The position numbers were made by a program, and so were the translations under genes. Under the pieces are notes generated by a model. That model ran no database searches and was not told where the DNA came from. It saw nothing but the letters and a program-made list of their open reading frames with translations. This document shows, piece after piece, positions 1 through 5,114 of a stretch of DNA of 5,114 bases. The stretch is from Phycisphaerae bacterium. GTDB lineage: Bacteria > Planctomycetota > Phycisphaerae > Tepidisphaerales > Tepidisphaeraceae. The first letter of the stretch is position 1; every line of letters begins with the position of its first letter. The DNA lies in NCBI GenBank assembly GCA_014380825.1, contig JACMJD010000251.1, positions 1 to 5,114 on the forward strand. Reading direction: 5' to 3'.

Positions 1-161
1 CAGCTGCCTCTGGATACTGGTGGAGCAGCGCGTGGTGGCGGCGGTGGCGGCGGTTGAAAACTTGACGCAACAGGTTGCGCGGCGCCACCGGGTCGGGTTG
101 CCCGCGCTCGCGCGCTTTGCGGAACGCGGGGCGCGGGGATCGAACCTTCGTCTTGATCCAT
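1..161 (-). CDS. Proline-rich hypothetical protein, N-terminal part (cut by window edge)
   Basis: An open minus-strand frame starts with ATG at 161 and runs to the left edge without a stop, giving 53 codons. The product begins MDQDEGSIPAPRV, continues rich in Ala, Pro and Arg, and holds a run of seven prolines at residues 37-43. It has no hydrophobic segment so far, so it reads as a disordered N-terminus. The start lies 16 bp after the hydrolase stop on the same strand, which suggests one transcript. Upstream of the ATG there is no clear Shine-Dalgarno. Third-position GC looks lower (near half) than in the neighbouring genes, which weakens the call. The seven-proline run would be expected to need EF-P for efficient translation, if translated. 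I do not recognise the protein. The alternative is that this is non-coding spacer. Confidence 0.4.
   Translation of the reverse strand, partial: MDQDEGSIPAPRVPQSARARATRPGGAAQPVASSFQPPPPPPPRAAPPVSRGS
35..52. repeat. Short tandem repeat, 9-bp unit twice
   Basis: The unit GTGGCGGCG occurs twice in tandem with partial copies on each side. Read on the minus strand in the frame of the proline-rich ORF it gives the CCG/CCA codons of the seven-proline run, so it is probably low-complexity coding sequence and not an independent element. Confidence 0.5.
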
Positions 162-177
162 TGAGCAAACTCTACAA

Positions 178-1530
178 TCAAATCGCCGGCACCGGAATCG
201 CTTCGTCGAAGAACTGGCGAACTTCGATGAGCGCTTCTTTGCTGGTGAGCGACTGAGCGTAATCTTCCGCGGTCAACCATACACGGCGTTTCGGTTCGTA
301 GGCGGCTTCGAACAGGCGCTCGCCGTGCTCGAAGGGGATGACGTCGTCGTTCAATCCGTGAATCACCAGCAGGGGCCGCGGCCAGAGTTGTTTGATGGAG
401 TTGGCGGGAGAGAAATGGACGAGATCGGTTCCGACCTGGGCGCTTGCGAGCACCAGGCCGACGCGATCGGCGATCCAGCTCAACGGCGGGAGGAAGCGCG
501 ACGTCGCGACCGATCGGCCCAGGCCGCGAAGCTCGTCGAATCCTTCAAACACCGCGACCGCGTCGATCGATTGCCCCGCCGGCGACGAATCCACCGCCGC
601 CGCCAGCAATGCGGCGGCGCCGGTGCTCACGCCTAATCCAAGGATTCGCCGCGCCTGACGCGGGTGTTGATCCTGTAGCCAATGCACGGCCGCCAGCACA
701 TCCTGGCGCTCCAGATCGCCAAGGCTCGTGAGCTGGCCATCGCTTTCGCCGTGGCCGCGGAAGTCGAAAACCAACACGTTGTATCCATGCGGAACGAGCG
801 ATCGCGCGAGGTTCAGGACGGCGGCTTTGTTCGAACCGATGCCATGGCAGATGACAACGGTGTCGCGGCCGAAGTTCTTCGATGCCGGAGTCGGGACCGG
901 CGGCAAACCCCAACGATTCGATCGCGGCGGCGTCGACGGAATCTTCTGCGCCGCTGGGATCCACCAGCCGCTGATGTTGTAGCCGTCACTCGTTTGGAAT
1001 TGCACCGGTTCGAATCGCATGCCAAGCTTCGTGGCCGGATCGTCGCGCGACACGACCTTCGGCCTGAACGTGAGCGCGACGGCCATCAGGTATGGCAGCG
1101 CGATCGCGATCAGTACGGTCGCGCGCACGAGGAACGGGAGCGATTCGACGATCTTTCTGCCAATGTGCGCCGCGCTGCATTCACCGGTGATGCGGTCCCA
1201 GACGCGCCGCAATGACGCGATCAGCAGATAGTCCAGCATCATGACGATGAGGATCAGCGATGCGGTGAGATAAATGCACAACCCGATCTGCCCGACGCTG
1301 ATGTTCCCGCCCACAAGCAGCGCATACGCAAGCGACACGGCCGACCCGAGAACAATCGCCGTCGACGCGACGGCAAAGAGTTTGCTTAGCAGTCGGAAGC
1401 GTCGACGACCCAGAACTGCGATGATCACCGCCACGATCGGCGCGGTCACGTATCCCAGCACGATCAGCCAGTGTGTGTAGTGCAGCATGGAGTCTACCCC
1501 GGAACGAATAGGCGCAGCGAGGAGCATCAT
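178..1530 (-). CDS. Membrane-anchored alpha/beta hydrolase (serine hydrolase fold), 450 aa, catalytic His apparently missing
   Basis: Four hydrophobic segments at about residues 20-41, 52-73, 81-105 and 133-154 form an N-terminal inner-membrane domain. An alpha/beta hydrolase domain follows (about 170-445). In it I see the oxyanion-loop His229-Gly230 (VVICHGIGSNK), the DFRGHGESDG strand and turn at 256-265, the nucleophile elbow Gly300-Val-Ser302-Thr-Gly304, and the acid in HGLNDDVIP (Asp395). The expected catalytic His after the last strand is Tyr424 (AEDYAQSL, where relatives have GxxH or AxH), so activity is in doubt. A proline-rich insertion (about 195-221) separates the first strands from the oxyanion loop. 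The family includes esterases, lipases and peptidases, and the substrate cannot be predicted here. The start is uncertain: ATGATG at 1530 has no Shine-Dalgarno, while Met15 (1488) has a GGGG run about 8 bases upstream. The gene lies 66 bp downstream of the TPR glycosyltransferase on the same strand. The gap holds only weak 4-6 bp hairpins and no T-run terminator, so co-transcription is plausible. Confidence 0.9.
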   Translation of the reverse strand: MMLLAAPIRSGVDSMLHYTHWLIVLGYVTAPIVAVIIAVLGRRRFRLLSKLFAVASTAIVLGSAVSLAYALLVGGNISVGQIGLCIYLTASLILIVMMLDYLLIASLRRVWDRITGECSAAHIGRKIVESLPFLVRATVLIAIALPYLMAVALTFRPKVVSRDDPATKLGMRFEPVQFQTSDGYNISGWWIPAAQKIPSTPPRSNRWGLPPVPTPASKNFGRDTVVICHGIGSNKAAVLNLARSLVPHGYNVLVFDFRGHGESDGQLTSLGDLERQDVLAAVHWLQDQHPRQARRILGLGVSTGAAALLAAAVDSSPAGQSIDAVAVFEGFDELRGLGRSVATSRFLPPLSWIADRVGLVLASAQVGTDLVHFSPANSIKQLWPRPLLVIHGLNDDVIPFEHGERLFEAAYEPKRRVWLTAEDYAQSLTSKEALIEVRQFFDEAIPVPAI

Positions 1531-1596
1531 AACACCGAATGTCGGGAGTCGATCGCACGATTTCAGAGATCTGAATCCGACCCTTCACGGGTACGC

Positions 1597-3351
1597 TCAG
1601 GGGCGGCGTGAGAGATCCTGGTACACCGTTTCAAGCTCGCGCGTGAAGCGGGCGCGATCCATCATTCCCGCGTCGATCAGTCGCTGTCGAAGGCCAGCGC
1701 GCAGCTCGCTGAGTCGCGCTGGATCGTTCGCGAGCGCGATGGCTTTCATCACGTATTCATCTGCCGATGTCGCGACCAAATCTCCCAGCTGAATTGATTC
1801 GCAAATGCTCAATCCCATCCGCGACGCGTGCATTTGCCCCGCCTGCGTCACCGTCGGCACGCCGACGAATAGTGCATGGCACGTGGTCGTGTGGCCGTTG
1901 AACGGAAACGTGTCCAGGCCAATGTCGGTGGAACGGAGCGTCGATAGATATTCGCGGAAGTCGGTCGAACCTTGCAGGTCAATTCGAGATTCTTCGATCC
2001 CCAGCGCGACGAACCGGGTCAGCAGATCTTGCCGATGGGCATCGTCGCGCAGGCTTTGCGTTTGAATGGTCAGTCGTGCACTCGGCACGCCTTGCAGGAT
2101 TTTCGCCCAATTCTCGATCATCACCGGGCGGATCTTGATCGGGTTCGTGAACACGCCAAAGCGGACTTGTCCGTTGGCGATCGCGGGCAGCGGATCGATG
2201 TCCGGGACTCGATCTGGCGGCCCGTAGCAGAAAAATGTGCGCGGCAGGCGGATGACGCGCTCCGGGTAGAAGCGATCGGATTCCAGCGGCGCGACTCGCG
2301 CATCGGTGATCAGATAATCCATCTGGCGCATGCCGCTCGTGCCCGGGTAACCGAGATACTCGACCTGAATTGGAGCAGGCTTGCGCGCGAACAATAGCAG
2401 TCGACTGTCCGATGTATGCCCGCCCAGGTCGACGAGGATATCGATCCGATCCTCACGAATCATCGCGGCGGCCTGTTCATCCGAGAGCGAGCTGATATCT
2501 CGCCAACGCTCGACGCGACCGCGAAGCAAGCCCGTCATTGCATCGGGCGTGCGCACGCTCGAATAGCATGTGACTTCGAACTTCCTTCGATCATGCGCCG
2601 CGAGGATCGGATCGATGAAGAACGCGACTGAGTGCATGCGGAAGTCAGATGAGACATAACCGATCCGCAGACGTTCTTTCGCCGGACCCGACGGAGCCGG
2701 CGCGATGCTCGCCGCGATCGGATCGGCGTGTTGCCGGCCCCAGGACTGGTGCTCGCGGAACAGCGTTTCGGCGTCGCACTTTTCATACGCAGTAAGATTC
2801 AGCAGCAGATTACTGTGGGCCCGGAAAAACTCCGGGTTGGCGGCGATCGCGGCGCGGAACTCGCTCACACCCTGATCGAGCTCTCCAAGGTCGGCCAGCA
2901 CCGTGCCGAGATTGCTGTGTGCGCTGGCGTGCTGCGGACTGTATCGGATCGCTTCGCCGAAATGGTCTCGCGCTTCGGTGAGCTTGCCCTGTGCCCGCAG
3001 CGCATTGCCGAGATTGTTGTGCGCGCTCGCGAACGTCGGATCGAGCTGGATCGTCGTTCGATATTCCGCGATCGCCGCCTGCGACTGGCCGACCGACATC
3101 AGCAGGACGGCGAAGTTGTAGCGATGTCGGGCGACGTTCGGCATGATGCCGATCGCCTTTCGAAACAGATCGACCGACTGCTGAACGTTTCCCTCGCGCG
3201 CGGCCATCAGCGCCAGCAGGTGAATCGCATCGGCGTTTCGCGGATCTTTGGTGAGCAGGCGCTGAAGCGTCCAGCGCGCGCCGTCGAGCCGTCCGGCTTC
3301 GAAATCTTCGCTGGCGCGGGCCAGAAGTTCCTGTGATTTGTCGCCTGCCAT
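1597..3351 (-). CDS. TPR-repeat O-GlcNAc transferase-like protein, SPINDLY/OGT type (GT41), 584 aa
   Basis: The N-terminal part (about 7-174) is five 34-residue TPR units, for example HNNLGNALRAQGKLTEA at 111-127 and HSNLGTVLADLGELDQG at 145-161, with a degenerate sixth to about 210. The rest (about 226-580) matches the GT41 catalytic region. It has LRIGYVSSDFRMHS with His240 at the position of human OGT His498, DILVDLGGHTSDSR (304-317), KPAPIQVEYLGYPGTSG (324-340) with MDYLITD, FGVFTNPIKIRP with Lys406 matching human Lys842, and the nucleotide-binding end DTFPFNGHTTTCHALFVGVP (480-499) followed by ASRMGLSI. Members transfer GlcNAc, fucose or other sugars from nucleotide donors to Ser/Thr. 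The donor and targets here are unknown. There is no signal peptide or membrane span, so it should be cytoplasmic. The length is typical of bacterial members. The ATG at 3351 lacks a good Shine-Dalgarno (GGA sits only 1 base away). It is the first gene of the leftward group and divergent from the porin. Residue equivalences are by eye. Confidence 0.92.
   Translation of the reverse strand: MAGDKSQELLARASEDFEAGRLDGARWTLQRLLTKDPRNADAIHLLALMAAREGNVQQSVDLFRKAIGIMPNVARHRYNFAVLLMSVGQSQAAIAEYRTTIQLDPTFASAHNNLGNALRAQGKLTEARDHFGEAIRYSPQHASAHSNLGTVLADLGELDQGVSEFRAAIAANPEFFRAHSNLLLNLTAYEKCDAETLFREHQSWGRQHADPIAASIAPAPSGPAKERLRIGYVSSDFRMHSVAFFIDPILAAHDRRKFEVTCYSSVRTPDAMTGLLRGRVERWRDISSLSDEQAAAMIREDRIDILVDLGGHTSDSRLLLFARKPAPIQVEYLGYPGTSGMRQMDYLITDARVAPLESDRFYPERVIRLPRTFFCYGPPDRVPDIDPLPAIANGQVRFGVFTNPIKIRPVMIENWAKILQGVPSARLTIQTQSLRDDAHRQDLLTRFVALGIEESRIDLQGSTDFREYLSTLRSTDIGLDTFPFNGHTTTCHALFVGVPTVTQAGQMHASRMGLSICESIQLGDLVATSADEYVMKAIALANDPARLSELRAGLRQRLIDAGMMDRARFTRELETVYQDLSRRP
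1621..1634. repeat. Direct repeat copy 1 (14 bp) in the 3' end of the TPR glycosyltransferase gene
   Basis: GTACACCGTTTCAA is identical to positions 3437-3450. On the minus strand this copy encodes part of the C-terminal LETVYQ of the glycosyltransferase. Confidence 0.6.
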
Positions 3352-3436
3352 TCCGGTCGTATCGTAGCAATTCTCCGGACATTTGTTGCGTGCGCTGGCA
3401 TCGGGAGAGTAGAACAGCCGGCGTAGTCACCGGGCC

Positions 3437-3450
3437 GTACACCGTTTCAA
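3437..3450. repeat. Direct repeat copy 2 (14 bp), intergenic, upstream of porin
   Basis: This is identical to 1621-1634. Both copies are followed by CTCG (copy 1 after one extra G). With copy 1 it brackets nearly the whole glycosyltransferase gene. A 14-bp exact match within 5 kb is expected by chance only rarely (of the order of one in ten or twenty windows). Confidence 0.6.
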
Positions 3451-3455
3451 CTCGT

Positions 3456-3466
3456 AGGGAACGAGG
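3456..3466 (+). promoter_or_regulatory. Ribosome binding site of the porin gene, partly in a hairpin loop
   Basis: AGGGA (3456-3460) lies 9 bases and GAGG (3463-3466) lies 3 bases before the ATG at 3470. AGGGA is exactly the loop of a 5-bp inverted repeat (CTCGT at 3451-3455, ACGAG at 3461-3465). This supports the 3470 start. Confidence 0.55.
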
Positions 3467-3469
3467 CGC

Positions 3470-4966
3470 ATGAAGCAATCGGCGGCTGTGATTGTCGTCG
3501 CGGTTGTGCTGCTGCTGGCGATGTTCATCTCGCCGCGCACGGCACTGGCGCAGGCCAACGCGCAAGCGGCGCAGACGGTCGAACGCTTCGATCGCACGCT
3601 CGAGCGCATCCGCCAGGAAACGCGCTTGCAGGTCAGCCCGGACGTGCCGATCGATCAGCGCACCTTCTACGATGCCGGTGGCTACTTCACGTTCAACTAC
3701 CTCTCGCTCGACGACGCGACCAACAACAACCGCGGCTTCCGCCAATACGACACAACCGCGTATGGCCGGCTCGTGATCGACGGTGCGAACGAATTCTTCG
3801 TGCGTGGCCGGCTGAGCTATCGCGATTACAACCCCGGCGACAACCTCAACGATCAATCGTCCGGGCTCGATGGAATGGTCGAGCGCGCGTTCTGGCGATT
3901 CGATCTGGCCAAGTATCGCGCCGCGTACGGCGGCGCGGACACGCCAATCGATTTCACCCTCAAAGGCGGGCGCGATTTCATCGTCTGGGCCAATGGCGTC
4001 GTGCTGGCGAACGTGATCGACGGCGCGCAGATCGACATCGGCTTCCAGCCGTTCAACATCACGCTGCTGGCTGGGGTCACTGCAAAGCAGACGGTCGACT
4101 TCGACAGCTCCCGGCCGGACTTTGATCGTGATACGCACCGCGGTTTTTACGGCGCGATGCTCACAACCCGCATCGGCAACCATCGCCCGTTCATCTACGC
4201 GATCATGCAGCGCGACTACAACCACAAGGACACGCTGTTCACGCCGCTCGATGACACCGGCACCCAGGGCATCAACACTAAGTTCGACTACAACAGCCAC
4301 TATTTCGGCATCGGATCAAACGGTAGCCTGAGCGACCGCCTAACCTACGGCCTGGAGCTGGTCTATGAAGGCGGGCAGACGCTGTCGAACAGCTTCACGC
4401 AGGTTGCCGACACCGGTGAGATCGTGCAGACCACGCAAACGCTCGACTCGATCGAGGCGTACGCGCTCGATTTCGAGTTGGATTATCTGGTTGGCGACCA
4501 ACGCCAAACGCGCTTCGCGTTCGAGACGATCCTCGCGACCGGCGACAATGATCGTCTGCAAACCAGTAACACCCTGGGCGGCAACTTGCCAGGCACCAAA
4601 GACCGCGCGTTCAACGCGTTCGGCCTGCTCAACACGGGCCTGGCGTTTGGTCCGAGCGTTTCAAACCTGTGGTCAATGCGCCTCGGCGCGTCGACGTTTC
4701 CGTTTCCTGATGTCGCGGCCGTGCGCAGGATGCAGGTCGGCATGGACTTCTTCGTATTCCAGAAATTCAACGCCAACGCGCCGATCGACGAGGAAACAAG
4801 CGACAGCAGATTTCTCGGTGTCGAGCCGGACGTCTATCTCAACTGGCAGATCACCAGCGACGTCGCACTGTCCGTCCGATATGGTCTGTTCATTCCAGGT
4901 GATTCGGTCGAGAACGACAAGAAGTTCCGACAGTTTTTGTATACGGGAGTGACGATTGCGTTTTAG
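3470..4966 (+). CDS. Outer-membrane beta-barrel protein, alginate-export-like (AlgE-type porin), 498 aa
   Basis: The product starts with a Sec signal peptide: MKQ, a hydrophobic core at about 5-20, then a probable cleavage after Ala-Leu-Ala at residue 27. A short charged helical stretch follows (about 34-54, VERFDRTLERIRQETRLQ), possibly a coiled coil or periplasmic segment. From about residue 66 the sequence shows alternating aromatic and polar beta strands separated by Asp/Asn/Gly-rich turns, such as YGRLVIDG, FFVRGRLSYRDYNPGD, ALDFELDYLVGD and LNWQITSDVALSVRYGLF. It ends FLYTGVTIAF, with the C-terminal Phe498 that the BAM machinery recognises. Length and plan resemble the alginate export family (AlgE of Pseudomonas, about 490 aa, 18 strands), whose members pass anionic polysaccharides or other solutes through the outer membrane. 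The actual substrate is unknown, and no alginate synthesis gene is in view. The AGGGA/GAGG upstream supports the start. A probable lipoprotein gene follows directly. Confidence 0.85.
   Translation: MKQSAAVIVVAVVLLLAMFISPRTALAQANAQAAQTVERFDRTLERIRQETRLQVSPDVPIDQRTFYDAGGYFTFNYLSLDDATNNNRGFRQYDTTAYGRLVIDGANEFFVRGRLSYRDYNPGDNLNDQSSGLDGMVERAFWRFDLAKYRAAYGGADTPIDFTLKGGRDFIVWANGVVLANVIDGAQIDIGFQPFNITLLAGVTAKQTVDFDSSRPDFDRDTHRGFYGAMLTTRIGNHRPFIYAIMQRDYNHKDTLFTPLDDTGTQGINTKFDYNSHYFGIGSNGSLSDRLTYGLELVYEGGQTLSNSFTQVADTGEIVQTTQTLDSIEAYALDFELDYLVGDQRQTRFAFETILATGDNDRLQTSNTLGGNLPGTKDRAFNAFGLLNTGLAFGPSVSNLWSMRLGASTFPFPDVAAVRRMQVGMDFFVFQKFNANAPIDEETSDSRFLGVEPDVYLNWQITSDVALSVRYGLFIPGDSVENDKKFRQFLYTGVTIAF
4945..4949 (+). 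promoter_or_regulatory. Shine-Dalgarno that would support a TTG start at 4956
   Basis: GGGAG inside the porin 3' end is followed by a 6-base spacer and an in-frame TTG. The alternative GTG at 5055 has no comparable signal. Confidence 0.4.
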
Positions 4967-5114
4967 ATGGACGCGAACTTCGGAAAAGCGCATTGCCGCT
5001 TGCGGCGTCGCAGATGCAGCGATTCGCGTCGCCCGATCTGCGACGCCGCAAGCGGTGATCCTCCTCGCGATTGCGCTTCTGCTAACCGGTTGTCACACTG
5101 CGCAGGTTTCCGAA
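4956..5114 (+). CDS. Probable lipoprotein, N-terminal part (cut by right edge)
   Basis: The frame closed by TGA at 4950-4952 stays open to the right edge. It encodes a hydrophobic segment, VILLAIALLLTGC (5055-5093), ending in a textbook lipobox Leu-Thr-Gly-Cys with the Cys codon at 5091-5093, then HTAQVSE. This predicts lipid attachment after signal peptidase II cleavage. The start is uncertain, because the only standard start codons in frame are TTG 4956 and GTG 5055. TTG has GGGAG at good spacing, overlaps the porin stop by 11 bp (suggesting coupling) and supplies many Arg/Lys residues, but gives a long 45-residue leader. GTG gives a 12-residue leader without positive charge, which is too short for usual function. 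A strong inverted repeat lies between the two. Co-transcription with the barrel gene is likely, which suggests a partner in envelope transport. The mature function cannot be seen. Confidence 0.55.
   Translation, partial: MRFRWTRTSEKRIAACGVADAAIRVARSATPQAVILLAIALLLTGCHTAQVSE
4992..5059. repeat. Long inverted repeat (hairpin) between porin stop and lipobox
   Basis: The 20-base arm at 4996-5015 (begins CCGCTTGCGG, ends GTCGCAGAT) is the exact reverse complement of 5036-5055. In RNA the stem extends to 24 pairs (4992-5015 with 5036-5059) through two G-U pairs. The loop is 20 nt (5016-5035) and contains a small GCGA-T-TCGC palindrome. Each arm contains its own short palindrome, CCGC-TT-GCGG. No T-run follows, so it is not a classical rho-independent terminator. 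It could be a REP/BIME-like intergenic palindrome, an mRNA-stabilising 3' stem for the porin message, or a structure limiting read-through to the lipoprotein. I associate CCGCAAGCGG-cored palindromes with planctomycete intergenic DNA, but only from memory. Confidence 0.85.

Larger units (their letters stand above)
3352..3469. promoter_or_regulatory. Divergent intergenic region between glycosyltransferase (-) and porin (+)
   Basis: These 118 bp must hold the 5' signals for both divergent genes if neither is read from farther away. I do not see a convincing sigma-70 -35/-10 pair on either strand. The closest elements are TTGTTG at 3383 with TAGAAC at 3410 (spacing 21, too long) for the plus strand, and a lone TACGAT-like box near 3359-3364 for the minus strand. 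It also contains one copy of a 14-bp repeat (3437-3450) and a small hairpin around the porin Shine-Dalgarno. The promoter role is inferred from gene orientation only. Confidence 0.4.

Noticed and set aside
20..256. Plus-strand 78-codon ORF starting with GTG at 20
   Set aside because: It overlaps the hydrolase C-terminus antisense by 79 bp, shows no domain or Shine-Dalgarno, and has the alternating composition expected from GC-rich sequence. Its high third-position GC is the only point in its favour.
545..964. Minus-strand 139-codon ORF, and a possible frameshift in the hydrolase
   Set aside because: The hydrolase frame is continuous through this stretch with all expected motifs, so the overlapping frame is a shadow and no frameshift is needed.
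682..1215. Plus-strand 177-codon ORF opposite the hydrolase
   Set aside because: It is antisense to a gene with clear hydrolase motifs. Arg-rich composition and no motif indicate a shadow of GC-rich codon use.
1531..1596. Possible terminator between glycosyltransferase and hydrolase
   Set aside because: The only palindromes are TTCAGA-GA-TCTGAA (2-base loop) and ACCC-TTCAC-GGGT (4-bp stem), both too weak and without a T-run.
2810..4300. Minus-strand 496-codon ORF spanning the glycosyltransferase 5' half, the intergenic region and the porin 5' half
   Set aside because: It is an antisense/out-of-frame shadow: it covers two well-supported genes, its product is Arg/Ala/Val-rich low complexity, and it shows no recognisable motif.
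4365..4952. Plus-strand 195-codon ORF within the porin
   Set aside because: It is a +1-type shadow, Arg/Ser/Thr-rich, inside a frame with clear beta-barrel pattern and C-terminal Phe.
4967..5114. ATG directly after the porin stop as start of a downstream gene
   Set aside because: The frame is open but gives an Arg/Cys-rich product with no hydrophobic segment. The overlapping frame has a convincing lipobox.
1..5114. CRISPR arrays, tRNA/rRNA genes, insertion sequences, toxin-antitoxin or defence genes
   Set aside because: No regularly spaced repeats, RNA-gene signatures, transposase motifs or defence domains were seen. The content is housekeeping/envelope type.

Overview
The window looks like the chromosome of a GC-rich Gram-negative bacterium (about 60% GC by eye). 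Two things support a double membrane: an outer-membrane beta-barrel of the alginate-export type, and the start of a lipoprotein gene next to it. The combination of a SPINDLY-type TPR glycosyltransferase, weak Shine-Dalgarno signals on the minus-strand genes, a multi-membrane-span alpha/beta hydrolase and an alginate-export-like porin led by a short helical stretch reminds me most of Planctomycetota (Phycisphaerae-like). That assignment is an inference from memory of such proteins and was not tested by any search.

Layout. Positions 1-3351 carry a leftward (minus-strand) group, listed in order of transcription. First is a 584-residue TPR plus GT41 (OGT/SPINDLY-like) protein (3351-1597). After 66 bp comes a 450-residue alpha/beta hydrolase with four predicted N-terminal membrane helices (1530-178). 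After a further 16 bp comes the start of a proline-rich open frame that leaves the window at position 1. A 118-bp divergent intergenic region (3352-3469) separates this group from a rightward pair. That pair is a 498-residue exported beta-barrel protein (3470-4966) and the beginning of a probable lipoprotein gene (TTG start proposed at 4956, lipobox Leu-Thr-Gly-Cys at 5082-5093), which is cut by the right edge.

How the genes may work together. The rightward pair (outer-membrane barrel plus lipoprotein) suggests an envelope transport or export function. The leftward pair joins a putative intracellular protein or sugar O-glycosyltransferase to an inner-membrane hydrolase. Nothing in the window proves that the two sides share a pathway.

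Points worth a second look. The hydrolase appears to have Tyr where the catalytic His belongs. A near-perfect inverted repeat with 20-bp exact arms lies between the barrel stop codon and the lipobox. A 14-bp exact repeat links the 3' end of the glycosyltransferase gene to the region upstream of its own start. The barrel's Shine-Dalgarno lies in the loop of a small hairpin. GATC and the HIP1-like octamer GCGATCGC are strongly enriched. I see no RNA gene, CRISPR array, insertion sequence or phage gene, and no clearly new multi-gene system.
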